Positions 45,001 to 55,330 of a DNA stretch of 64,000 nucleotides are shown here, in pieces (within the stretch, counting starts at the first letter, position 1; every line of letters starts with the position of its first letter). The notes below the pieces were generated by a model. It searched no databases, was not told the origin of the DNA, and saw only the letters and a list, made by a program, of their open reading frames with translations. The DNA is taken from positions 1-64,000 of the forward strand of contig MARA01000068.1 of assembly GCA_001792895.1 (NCBI GenBank), given 5' to 3'. Made by a program: the position numbers and the translations under genes. The DNA comes from Lentinus brumalis. Taxonomy: Eukaryota > Basidiomycota > Agaricomycetes > Polyporales > Polyporaceae.

Positions 45001-45450
45001 CACGGGCTGGCAGGTATGTCAATTTACGTTTTGGTTGTGTTGACAGAAGCTAACAAACCCCTTGTAAGCGATCATGAAGGCATTCGCGTTGACTGTCAAC
45101 GGCGACCTCCTCAAGCTCGTCCATCTGTCCAAAGGCTTCCGTCTTCTCGAGGGTGCCACGCCGCTGAAGGCTGCGACGTCTGTAAGGCTGAGGCGCGCAT
45201 CATCGCGGTCACGAACAGCGACGCTGGCAAGACCATCAAGGTCAAGGGCTTCGTTACGTGTGGTTCGGAGCCCATCATCGAAATGGTCTCCTCCTTCCTT
45301 TACCGCGGCCGCTTCGACCATTATGAGAACACGTTCGAGATCCTCGAGGAGCCGGACTGAGGCCACTGTCGGCGTGCTGCAGTCGAAGGATGGTTCGAAT
45401 GGGACGACGAGACGAATCCCGGCGAACCTGCACAGACGTAACAATATCAA
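42049..45450 (+). pseudogene. Fatty acid synthase beta-subunit pseudogene (AT-ER-DH part)
   Basis: Fungal type I FAS beta carries acetyltransferase, enoyl reductase, dehydratase and malonyl/palmitoyl transferase domains. Here the AT motif GHSQG (42055-42069) is followed seven bases later by TAG. AT continues with FPVRFLVVGVPCHSKYL and FTLPIHW; after FPETAT the match jumps to the ER start LGKPPFMVAGTTPSTVKAGF. ER shows HVSFKPSSVDGIRQVVNIAA and PIIMQWTGGRA, then lacks about 13 codons before LTYGS. Stops follow at 43563 and 43590, with frame changes after 43780 and 44240. DH-region matches include MGFAPIHEVADDG, FAIVTGWQ and ENTFEILEEPD. Intron-like sequences persist near 42601-42658, 44074-44128 and 45015-45068, so it is not a retrocopy. 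The SAT start and the C-terminal MPT are absent. Not functional. Confidence 0.9.
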
Positions 45451-45574
45451 CCGCAATCCGGGGGCTTGAGATTGACCTTGTCGTAGATGCCTGCGGTGGG
45501 ATTCTTCGGGCGTCTACTCTGTCGGGGTTAGGGTTGGTATTGGTAACCTCAAGTCCCCGCTACACCTATAGTTC

Positions 45575-46005
45575 AAGCCAGGCTCATCACGCTCGGACGC
45601 GTCTTCTGGAAGTGTCCCTACGGACACGTCCAATCCCAAGCCCCCGAAACGTCCTAGAGGTCGTCCGAAGGGATCCAAGAACAAAACTGACGCAGGTACG
45701 AAGGGGAACCCAGTTGGACGGCCGCCCAAGAAGACAGCGAACCCAACCGCACGCGCAGCGCTCAATGCGCACTCTCCCAAGGAATCGCTCACGGCGCAAG
45801 GTCTGTATAATCCTTGCCCCAGCACTCTGAGAAGCTTACGTCGCCATTGCTGACCTGCAGGTCAAGCACAACCAGCTGCTGTGGCGCAGGAGCGCAGCGA
45901 TGCCCGTGGTGCAGCAGTCAAGATTGCGGTCGCGGGATCGGGGAGTGGGGAGCTCGAGACTAGTAGTGCATCGGGCGGTGAAGGTCAGCGGGCTGCAAAC
46001 TCTGT
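45575..46005 (+). CDS. AT-hook protein exons (partial)
   Basis: An exon reads KPGSSRSDASSGSVPTDTSN, then the AT-hook KRPRGRPKGSKNK (about 45646-45684) and a second GRP motif in GNPVGRPPKK. A GTCTGT donor (near 45800) and a CTGCAG acceptor (near 45860) join GQAQPAAVAQERSDARGAAV and SGSGELETSSASGGEG at a GTCAGC donor. AT-hooks bind the minor groove of A/T-rich DNA, so a nuclear DNA-associated protein is implied. First and last exons are not identified. Such basic modules often occur in transposon-linked mushroom proteins (recollection). It could be a gene fragment. Confidence 0.45.
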
Positions 46006-46009
46006 CGCG

Positions 46010-46930
46010 GATGGTGAGGCACGATAGCTATGCGCTGGCAACATATATATTGACAGCTTTATACATAGGGAGCACGACACAAAGCCGTGAATCCTCATTA
46101 CCCACGACAGGTTCCTCCGAGCATCCCCGCAGCTGTGGGGAATCAGTCGGCTCGTGCATGGGATGACATTACTTAGATAATCGGATCGAATCCGCCCGCT
46201 GTATCCTTCGTCGGCGAGGTGCGGCCTCCTGTTCTTTCCATACATTCTATACATCAATACGACGCGCTTTGTAGATCTCAGCTAGACCTGAACTCCGACG
46301 GCGGAGAGGCCCTTCCCTGCAAGCCAAGGTACGCGCCGTCTGGCAATTGCAGTTGCGGGTCGCAAGTCGCAAGTCGATTCCACCGGACCCGAACACACCC
46401 AGCGCGTCGGCGCGATGGCGTTTTGACTCGTGCAGCCAGATGGGCGGCCTCGTACTTATCTTTGCTAGGTCATGAGCCCTGCATCTGCTGCCTCGCACGA
46501 AGGAGCGGACGCGATCGCGCGGAGAAACAAGCACTTGAAGCAGCGTCGGGAAGACCTTTCATCCGTGTAATCCACTCGAACTGCAAGACCCCAAGCATGC
46601 ACGAATCACGGCCTCGAACTTTGACCCTCGACACTCCGGCTGAGGCTCGAAATCAGACGTGTGTCGAGCAGGTCCGCATAATGGTATACGCACAGCTCGC
46701 GCACTGAAGCTCGTGAGAGGTGCGAACTTGTGCATAGCCGCTAACGTGGCGAGGAGGGCAGCGGCCGGCAGCGGTAGGAAGCAACCTTCAGCTACCTTGA
46801 GCGCGCTGGTTCGAGGGCGGAGCGGAGCGCTCGTTCATAATCAGACGCATGCGCATGAAATCAATGTCTGAGCGATGATTGAATAGGATGCGGGAAGTAC
46901 AAGCTTAGAGATAAAATGGGAAGGAGATGG
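46010..46930. other. No supported gene
   Basis: Short overlapping ORFs without motifs. A gaagtacaagcttag word occurs twice (46896, 46930). I looked for tRNA A/B boxes near 46.38 and 46.81 kb and found none that fold convincingly. Confidence 0.3.
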
Positions 46931-46940
46931 AAGTACAAGC

Positions 46941-47869
46941 TTAGTGGAGGTAAGGTGAAGTAGATAACATGATAGCCTCAGCGGCTTCCGATATCATAGC
47001 CGACAACTCTTCAAAAGTGATCTCAACGTCCTCGTCCTCTTCTACCTCCTCGGTGTCCATCTCATCCACGAGGGATATAAGGTAAGCACCGAGCCCGCTT
47101 ATGACACGATCAAAGTCTACCCCGGGCTCGTCCTCTCCCTCGTTAACGATGGGCTCCTCCTGTGGCGCGGACGGAGGAGCGCCATCGGTGACAGGGTCAC
47201 CGTGCAGGAAGTCGCCAACACGCCGGGGTACGGAAAGGACCCCCAGCTCACCGAGCTGTTCGAGCGTCGGCGGCACGCTACCGGCCTTGTAGGTGGGGAG
47301 GACGTGATCGCATGCCCGCTCAAAGCGTTCCATGTCCGACGCACTCTCCAATCCGAGGATCAAACCGCTGCGCCCCGTGTGGTAGGTCACGACGTGCTCG
47401 GTCTGCAGCTCAGAATCAGAAGATGGACATCATGTATACAGTTGGACAATCACCGTTCGATAAAGGCTGGCATCAAACCAGAACTGACCGAAGTCAAAAA
47501 TCAGAACGTCTCGAGCATCGTCAGTGGGAACGATGACCATGTACACTGCAATTCATGAGAGTCACATAAGCGCTGTGTTCGTTCAACATGCCACGACATA
47601 CCTGCACGGTCTGAGCCCACCACCAAGTACAAGCACGCCTTCAAGGAGAGGAAGTGGTCGGTCCTCCTGCTGCCCCACGCGTGCGCGCCCGCATTGTCCG
47701 AGGAGAAGCTACTAGAGTTTGAGTTCCTGATAGCTAAAGAAGAGCCTAACGTCGACTGACATGACGTTCCACGTAGGTGACTGCATGTCGAAAGTATGTG
47801 CTTGAGTGTGGACGGATGGGGAGTTGTGATGTCTGAAGCCGGAGTAGCTGTTGCGCTTTTATGCGACAT
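46941..47869 (-). CDS. Three-exon orphan protein with acidic C-terminus
   Basis: Unknown function. ATG 47869 reads MSHKSATATPASDITTPHPS. Exon 1 ends ...LYLVVGSDRA at a GTATGT donor (near 47603), joined to VYMVIVPTDDARDVLIFDFG, then FWFDASLYRT at a GTGATT donor (near 47453) to TEHVVTYHTGRSGLILGLES. The end is strongly acidic (DEMDTEEVEEDEDVEITFEE) and closes at 46941. Strand-rich segments suggest a globular core of about 130 residues followed by an acidic, probably disordered tail. No stop or frameshift is seen. It lies downstream of the KDZ/Ulp1 pair on the same strand and could be element-borne, which is inference only. Confidence 0.5.
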
Positions 47870-48059
47870 GGTATTCAATCGCCCATTGCTGAGAAAGGGG
47901 CGACGTGAAGTGGAAGTGATTGTTTGTGAAGAAAGGTCATTATTAAACCATGAGGAAAGAGACTGCAGACAGAAGGACGAACATGAAGTCAATCGTCGCT
48001 ACAATAAGAAGCGCGGCTTGCCAAAGGATCCGGAGAACGCTGAAAGCGCTCGCGGTGAT

Positions 48060-48865
48060 TTATTTTCGGAACTGCGCCACCTCCTCCTCAGTAGTACAAA
48101 CAGCATGGTAACCTCGCAGAAGTGAGGCGATGCAGGCGAGAGTCCAGACGCCACAATCATCGTTGAGCTGCAGGCGCTGCTTCTGTTCCGAGCCAGGAGT
48201 GCGAGTCAATGTTGATACAATATCTCATACAACGCGCGGGGATATGTGCTCACCACTAACGGGCCCAGTCTCCAACAAGGTCTGGCATGCTGAAGCCACG
48301 CTCAATAGCGAGACGGCGCAGTCTGTGTATGAGGTACAGCACGGACTTCGCGGTCATCAGGCATAAGTACGCTCGAACACAAACGAGACTATCCGAACTC
48401 ACCTATGCCTCAGTCTCCCAGGCGGTCGCTGGCGCAAAACTATCGAAGTATGCAATCCGGCGGTCTTGCAGGTAGACGATGGCCAGCACCCATTGATCGG
48501 GTTGATGGATAGGTATGATCCACACGCGCCTCTGCCAGAGGCACGACGCTCCACAGGGAGCTATCGATAGTCCCTGGATTGCGCTGTCCTGTCATGGCGT
48601 ACGACAGGATGGCCGGTGTGCCGCCGATTGTTGACGCTGTACCAAGGTGTGTTCTGAGAACCAATGCGGCGCCGTTGATGACGTCGTCGTTAAGCCAGGA
48701 CCGTGCCCCACGCAGTCGGGCGACGTCTTCTGGGGAGAACGGCAGACGAGGATGATCCTCAGTGGTAGGAAGGACACCACTGACGGCCGCATCGGCCGAA
48801 TGCTGTTCAGTAGGATACAGCGGTATTCCGCTTGGAAGGACTTCGTCGGCGAGATATTGGGGAAC
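48060..48865 (-). pseudogene. Ulp1-type (C48) cysteine protease linked to KDZ element
   Basis: Ulp1-family peptidases process SUMO or SUMO-like proteins and often accompany transposons. On minus: FSPEDVARLRGARSWLNDDV with INGAALVLRTHLG (family opening WLND); WIIPIHQPDQWVLAIVYLQD with the likely catalytic His at 48505-48507; IAYFDS with the likely Asp near 48442-48450; and, after introns, LQLNDDCGVWTLACIAS with Gln and the nucleophile Cys near 48145-48159. The order His-Asp-Gln-Cys fits the family. Lesions: a frame change between SLWS and the His segment, and a TAG just before the GTGAGT donor near 48402. It is therefore probably inactive, though alternative splicing could hide one of these. 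It lies directly behind the KDZ transposase on the same strand. Confidence 0.7.
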
Positions 48866-48924
48866 TGAGACGCTATGAAGTCAGCTAGTACTTAGGTATG
48901 TTCTAGACAGATCACAAGGACGTA

Positions 48925-51900
48925 CGGGATTGGCTGGTCACAAGAGATCATCGCCAAGTGGTCGGCCCGGGTGTGGGTGCATCGAATCGTTGGGTCTGGG
49001 TGGCGACTCGGGCGGAGGAGGTGCGACGTAGTAGGGAATGGAGATGTGCTCGTGGGTGTCGACAATCGAGGCGGTTTGGCGATCAGACGGATACCGCGGT
49101 GATGACGGTTGACGAAGCTGCCGTCACTAGCACAGTTACGCTCGTCCTCGAGCTGGTAGTACTCTGGCCGCTGCGCGTTGCCGTGGGCCTGCTCGTCTTC
49201 GTCGTCCTCGTCGTCAAAAAGAGTGTCGAGAGTGTCACGCGCCAGTATCGTCTCGGAATCGAAGAGTGCTTCTTCTGGCTCTTGGAGCCCGTCTGGCTCG
49301 CTGTCTTCTTCAGACGTTGGATTGACCCAATATAGTAGCCGCGTGACAGGACCCCCGGAAAGCCGTTCGGCGCCTCCGCGATGTTGGCCCGGGGTGCGCC
49401 AGCGAGCTTGAAGGAGTCAAAGCTCTGCCTTCCTCATTTCGAGCAGAAAGGGAAGCTCTGAGTCTGGCTCCGGGAAAAAACTCGTGAGATTTTGCCATGC
49501 TAAGAAAAACTAGATAGAAGCTTACATGTTGGGGTGCGGATGGCGAGTTCGACAGCTGCTAGTTCCAGCCCATACCATCGGCAAAAATTGTCATCTTCTG
49601 ATTCAAGTCCTCCTGCGCTCCTCCAAACATCGGTCTTTCGTGAGAACAGCACGACTTCCTCGGCGTACTGCTGGAGTGTATCGCAGTACGCGTTGAACTT
49701 ACGAATGGCGGTTTTGAGCGCGGGAGTACGTTTCGCAATCGCTTTGCGAGTTTGCTGATGAAGCTTCGTGCCTAAGTTATGAGTCGTGCATATCTGCCCT
49801 CTTGCGCAGGATGACAGTACTATGCCTATACGTACCTAATGCCGGATCGCGGCCCCCGGTAGCTCTATCGAGCTTGTCCCACTCGAATAAGCTCCCAATG
49901 GCTCTCTTGCGGATATTGATCTTGAGGTCGAGTGCCATAAGCAACGTCCTGACGGCCTCGACCGTAAGCCCTTCAATCTCCGGGAATCCTGCCGGCATGT
50001 TCAGGGAAGCGTACAGCTTCTCCACGCGGACCATCGTTTTCGCATGGGCGTGACGTAGACTCGAGAGGCATTGCTCTGCTTCAAGGTTATCATTACCCTG
50101 ATTTATTGCGTCCTCGGCCGTGGCGAGGGACTTCGTTCTGAACCTGCAAGCAGAGCTAGACTCGATCGAGGTGTCGAGCCCCTTCTCGAGACGTACAGGG
50201 ACATCTGTAACGACACAGGGAACGTCAAAGATCCGACGAATGCAACTACTGCCACAGTTATGCCACTCACGATTTCGTACTGAGAGCTGGGGAGCTCTCT
50301 GCTGCTTCCACTGTTAGCGTAAGTTCAGGCACGGTCATCTTGATCTCCGACAGTTCCCTGTCTGCTTGCATACGACCCCGTTCCTGAGTCGTGTGCGGAT
50401 CCAATTGCCAAGTTTTTCACGTGAAACTGCGTTCACAGCATCCGCGTGACGATCCAGATACCATGTGCGCCGAGAACGCTACACGTAGCCGGTCAGCGCA
50501 ACGTAAAGCAGGTCAACATTACGACGCACACCGGACGTCCGCATAACACCAATCAGCTTTCGGAACTTTGACCATACCCGCTCTGTCCCTTCTCCCTCAG
50601 TAAGACCGAGACCTTAGCGTAGCCTAGAATTGAAGACCAGCTGACAGGCCCATTGGTGGCCATAGGCGTGCATGACGGAGGGTGCGAATACGAGCTGCTT
50701 CGTGATGTCTTCGGGGAGTATGTCATACTAAATACAAGGATGAGTTCTTATGTGGACTCGGACCCTGAGGATGTTGTACACATTTGCGCGCACTCACCAG
50801 TTTCAGACTGCGGTCGACAACGCAACGGATATCGTAGAACACAGCTACCGTAGCCTCGACTGGCACTAGCGTCATGAAGTGCTCGATTAGAGCGATGCCA
50901 AACTTCTGTTGTTCTCCAGGAGTATCGACATTGGCCAGGAATAGCACGATGCCATGTCGGCACACTAGGGCCATGAGACCGGTGTCGAACTTCTTCCCGT
51001 GTGTCTTCGACTTTCTTTTCGTCGGCGGCTTCGAAGGACTTCTCGCACTCGTCAAGCGCATTCGCGGGCACTGCGCTCTGGTAGTCCTGAGGCTTGCCCT
51101 TCCGTGCAGCGTTAATGCGGACTCCTACTGCGTCCACTTGCGCCTGTGAGATGAAGTGTGTCGGTTTTGGAACCAAGGACTATCCCCCGCCGCGATGTTG
51201 TGGCATCGATAGCGACATGAATATCCCCGCCGTCCCTACGATAGAACGTGTTAGCGCAAGGTCCTCTAGTGAAAATGTAACGCACCTGCTTGAACGTTCA
51301 ACCAAATCTAGTCCCGCCGAATCACGCCGGACATGGCTTCTGAAGTGTTCTATGGCAAGCTCCGACGCTCAAGGCCGATCCCGAGCGACATCCAGACGAG
51401 CGAGACTCAGACTGCAAAACGAGACAACGGGAGTCAGTCCGACGGCCTGCCTCATAAGGGTAGGACATCCTGTCACACGTACCTCCTGACCTCCGTCTGG
51501 ACGTACGCTTGGGCCGCTCGGATGTAATGGAGAAGGCCGGGACCCAAGGAAGGGAGAAGTGCGAGCCATAACTTGTCCTCGCGTACCTTCTGCCGGAGCT
51601 ACGTCCGGATCACTGGTTTGACATTGTTGCGGACCTAGGAATGGTACGCCGCTTTGGTTGCGGACCTACGTATGGTACCCCGTCCGAAGCGGCGTGCTGA
51701 GATGCGTTCGGACCATCCAAACTTTCGCCTCGCATACATTCTGCAGGAGGTTCCTCCTGGTTTGCACAGGAAACTTCATTTATCGGGCTCTGGTACGAAT
51801 GGTCAGCCACGTCTGGGGGAGTGACTGCAAGGTATTGAACGTTACCTGTCTGCGACCGACCGCGCTGGTCAGGGTCAGGATCTGAGACCCGTATACGCTC

Positions 51901-52600
51901 CATACACTCGTCGACCGCGCGATCCAAGAGCCCCTCCGAGCGACTTCGCAGACAGTCGTACCATTGCACTGCGTATCCCAGTCCGCGGCGGAATGGATCT
52001 TGGACCGGTTCGCCCTGTCGTGTGAGGTCAGCTTGCGATCTCCTGGAGTGTTCAACCGTTCAAACTTCATGCTGCAGACCTTGTCGCTCAGAACGGAGAA
52101 CCCTCGGCGCTGATATAAAGCCTTCAAAGCGCCCGTGAGCGCCGGGATCGTCACAGCAGACCGCTCGACGCGAAGTAGAAGTCGAGAAGGTCGATAGAAA
52201 CCGTCACCCTGGGCTGTGACGGCGAAGTGGGGAAACAGTCCGTTTTGAACCAGTATCCTTGGCAGCGACATACACATGCAGTATTGTACTTCATGGGTAA
52301 CGAAATCTATGGGGTTTCGAGTCAACAGGTGCAAGTTCGGTACCGGCAGAGACACGTACGATCGAAATAGAGGCATTGCAGGATCCCGGTCTCCTTCTTG
52401 CAGCGTGCTTGACAGACTGAAATAATTGCGGGGCCGTCCAAGACGTGCGTCCATTTTGCGAGCTGTCGTCCGGTACAAGTCTACGGAGACGCTTCGATGC
52501 TGGGAGGGTCCGCTCATCCAATGGAGAGACCATTTGTGAGTCCGCGCTGGGATCTACTACCATGGCCTCGATACATTCGTCGATCTCCATCATCTCGTCC
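48925..52600 (-). pseudogene. KDZ (Kyakuja-Dileera-Zisupton) transposase remnant
   Basis: KDZ transposases move large DNA elements in basidiomycetes. On minus: an N-terminal part ending YCMCMSLPRILVQNGLFP; AVQWYDCLRSRSEGLLDRAV; FISQAQVDAVGVRINAARKG and ALDECEKSFEAADEKK; the core DTGLMALVCRHGIVLFLANV, TPGEQQKFGIALIEHF and VFYDIRCVVDRSL; MHAYGHQWACQLVFN; GEGTERVWSKFRKLIGVMRT (50572-50595 encodes GEGTERVW); an intron with donor GTGCGT and acceptor TAG; RRTWYLDRHADAVNAVSREK; then VEKLYASLNMPAGFPEIEGL and LKINIRKRAIGSLFEWDKLD; and an acidic end near 49.2 kb. Lesions: TAA at 50614-50616, a single-base frame change near 51010, and several more in the N-terminal third. It is inactive as sequenced. 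Confidence 0.85.
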
Positions 52601-52609
52601 CCATCGCCC

Positions 52610-53300
52610 TCTCCAGCTGCTGTCTGCTCGATCTGCGCGGACTGGGAATCGGTCGTCCTCTTCCGAGTCGTCCTCTTATAAGAGAGCCTGAAGCTGCCCT
52701 GTTAATTGCTGACGACGTAAGACGGCATCCCCGCGTGCCACATGGCCGAGTCCTTCCTGGGAGCGCGTTTTTTCTGGGGTGTGGCGAAATGGGCGCCGAC
52801 CGGTTGCTGCGAGCCGACGGGAGGACGGGGAGCTCGGAGGCGTACGAGGGGGTGGTAGAATATTGGAGAGATCCATACTAATGACCTGATTGCGTGCAGC
52901 CGACGACGCAATGAGCTGGAGGTACCGAGTAGCGGGATATGGTTGTTGGGCTGTCCTTTCTGCACGTCAATAGGCCCGTCATCGTCTGCCTAGGGGAGAC
53001 AATGTAAGCGTTAGAAACCAGCATGCTAACGCGCTGGTGGTGGGCGGCTACTGGCCCACCATTTCGAACTCGATTCGTCACCGCCATCACCAAAGTCTGC
53101 CTAGCACTCTGGAGTCTGCGCCCCTTCTCACTCCCCGCCTTCCTCGTCGCCTCGTCTCTTGTCTGCCTCGGGTCTCAAGCCAACCGCGACACGACACGCA
53201 AATTTCACAAGGAGTTTGCTTATTAATTGATGTCCTAGCCGCGACGTGCGTCACCCACTTTAGCGGTGCTCATCTCCTGTATGCTGACTCCCGTCGTTCT
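52610..53300. other. Possible short upstream exon; otherwise no gene
   Basis: A minus reading at 52676-52876 (MDLSNILPPPRTPPSSPSSR) is Pro/Ser/Arg-rich and could be an upstream exon of the KDZ gene or a separate short ORF. Plus-strand ORFs near 53.03-53.3 kb have no motif. Confidence 0.25.
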
Positions 53301-53320
53301 AGGTAGCATCGATCCGCTCC

Positions 53321-53749
53321 ATGTTCAGACTCACGGTGTCTGGTGCACTCGATAACGTCGCTGTTGATACGTACATCAACGGCCTTCCCGCGGAGGTTCT
53401 CGTAGCCATCTTCAAATTCACCCTCGCCACTGAAGCTCGCGACCCTAGCTTCCAGCGGCGCGAGGGACAGAGGGTTGAAACCTCACAGCTCCTTGAACTC
53501 ACGCACGTTTGCAGGAGATGGAGGATCGTTGCCGTGGGTCAGGCCCGCCTCTGGACTCACTGCGACGATCGGCACTCGAGCAACTAGAGACATTCGCGCG
53601 GCGGTCAAAGATGGTTCCCTTGTCGTTGTTCCTCACCCATAACCTCACTAGCACAGTGATATCACTGCTGCATTCGCCGTGCTCAAGCGTTTGGTACTCC
53701 CAACCACCGTCTACATCCGCCTTCAGGATGTGGAAGCCACGGGCCTCCC
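53321..53749 (+). pseudogene. F-box protein fragment
   Basis: F-box proteins are substrate adaptors of SCF ubiquitin ligases. The frame from 53321 reads DTYINGLPAEVLVAIFKFTL and LELTHVCRRWRIVAVGQARL then WTH, the usual F-box motif order (LPxEVL, HVCRRWR, LW). The reading then continues one frame over as LEQLETFARRSKMVPLSLFL, the segment that normally follows, so a frameshift lies near 53565. The protein is cut off at 53749, where the inverted fragment of the 15-16 kb gene begins. The C-terminal substrate region is lost. Confidence 0.7.
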
Positions 53750-54134
53750 GCGGTGAGATTGATTAACGTGGCGCGCCAGTCGTCTAGACTCTAACGAGGT
53801 ATGTTGATTTGCCCCTCCGGCGTCTGCGGTCAATCATTAGAACTCCCTTCGCTGCGCACAGTTGTGTGTAGAGTTTGCCCAGACTGCCCACTACCTGTCA
53901 GTGGACGCTCGGCAACGTTTCCAAGACCGCATCGATGTCTGCCGCGAAGACTGTGCGACGGCGCGGACCCTAGAACGTGAGTTGCGCAGGCTCTTCTGCG
54001 AAATTCGGCCGCTCCTCTCGATACTCAGTGAACCTGAGGTAAGCCGTTGTCATCCTCGGTGACTCGTTTGTTGATGTTCTGCCAGGGAGCGTTCGAGGAT
54101 GTGATCCGGCCTTTGACGGATGGACGGATGGCAG
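53750..54134 (+). repeat. Inverted partial copy of the 15.1-16.3 kb gene
   Basis: It reverse-matches 15593-15970: exon 2 end, intron 2, whole exon 3, intron 3, exon 4 start. It is identical except for a 7-base insertion, agactct (53786-53792), which destroys the exon 2 frame next to its splice donor. Edges are abrupt: gcggtgagatt at the left, gatggcag at the right. The copy cannot encode the parent protein. Confidence 0.9.
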
Positions 54135-54139
54135 GTCAT

Positions 54140-54760
54140 TGGGGTCCGCTGTCACAGGCCGCTTATCCAATTGCTGTCGTGTTGCGTGTACTGCCCGACG
54201 TCTGCAGAGGCCCGCCGCGGCGCATACGAGCACGTGTCCCGAGGCATCCGGTCCCAGGATCATAGACCCTTGGTCGTACGCATGTAAGTCGGTCGGTCGC
54301 TGGTCGCTGGTCGCTGAACGCATCGATGAGGCTTCTAGCCGACTTTAGCGATGCTCAAGTAGGAAGAGACGACGTCGGCAGTCTCGCCTAGTCTCACTGA
54401 CTCTCACACCACCTCCAGCGCTCACTCAGCGACCGACCGACCAGAATTGAGCAGCCTAAGTAATGGCTGCGATCGGCAGATACAGGCATGCTTACTCGCG
54501 TCACGACCGATGACCCGCTCTGACCGTGTATACGTACCAGGTTAATGTCGACACAGCGAGCACAATTAGGAGGACCGGATCACTGGGAATTGATCCACTT
54601 ACCATAAGTGGGTTAGCGCTGGCCGGATCATGGTTTGTGAAATCAAGTCCGAGAGCTCCAAACTCAGCAACGGTACCGTGATTGAAGTATCGATAGTCTC
54701 ACGTTGATCATCTTTATGTGGACAGCGCGACCTGAAGGTGGTACGTCGCGCATGCGCTCT
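54140..54760. other. No supported gene; short tandem words
   Basis: Includes gtcggtcggtcgctggtcgctggtcgctg (54287-54315). Stop-rich in all frames. Confidence 0.35.
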
Positions 54761-54799
54761 TCCTTCGGTCGCCTTGGGCTCACAACAGACCCGTTAGCA

Positions 54800-55142
54800 T
54801 CGCCGCATCGCCAAGTTCACTCATCGGCTGGGAGACGGCTCCCAGAGTGAATTTCGCATCTACTTCTCCGTTCCCACCAACTTCTGGACGTTCGTCGATG
54901 CTTACTCGGCTGGTATGGTGCGGTCCACAGGGCTAGAAAGACGCGTCATGGCTCAGATGCTGACCCTGTTGGCGGGTTCGGAGACTTCGCAGCGAGTCGC
55001 GTCGCCCATGCGTCCCGTGCGGATACCGTTGAGAGCGATCCGGCCGAGGTGGGGTGCCGTTGCGAGGAGGCCTGTCAATGCTCATCGTCGGCTGCCGAGG
55101 TTCTGTAGATACTCGACTGCTGTATCTAAGCACCGTCAGTGA
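54800..55142 (+). CDS. Isolated exon of unknown protein
   Basis: After a likely acceptor (cccgttag, 54799) the frame reads HRRIAKFTHRLGDGSQSEFR, IYFSVPTNFWTFVDAYSAGM and VRSTGLERRVMAQMLTLLAG, and ends basic at the TGA at 55140. The composition is protein-like and the exon lies just upstream of RING gene B on the same strand. No start codon or domain is recognised. It may be a fragment like its neighbours on the left. Confidence 0.35.
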
Positions 55143-55330
55143 TAGGACACCTCTACCGTTGTATTCATAGTATCTCAGGAATGATGATGGAGTCCCTCTC
55201 CTCTAGATGGTAACGCGTATGAATCTCCCTACTTACAGACATGTCCAGCAACAATGTCCTTTGTATCTCCAGGGTGAGCCACAGGACGCGCTGTTCTTTC
55301 AACGTGTTCTGACCCTGCCCGCCATCTACT

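Noticed and set aside
46380..46830. tRNA-like words (gttcgaggc, ggttcgagg)
   Set aside because: B-box-like words occur but I could not pair acceptor or anticodon stems around them.
48958..49335. Hydrophobic 125-codon plus ORF (apparent membrane protein)
   Set aside because: The Val/Leu-rich reading is the antisense of an acidic Asp/Glu stretch in the KDZ region on minus.
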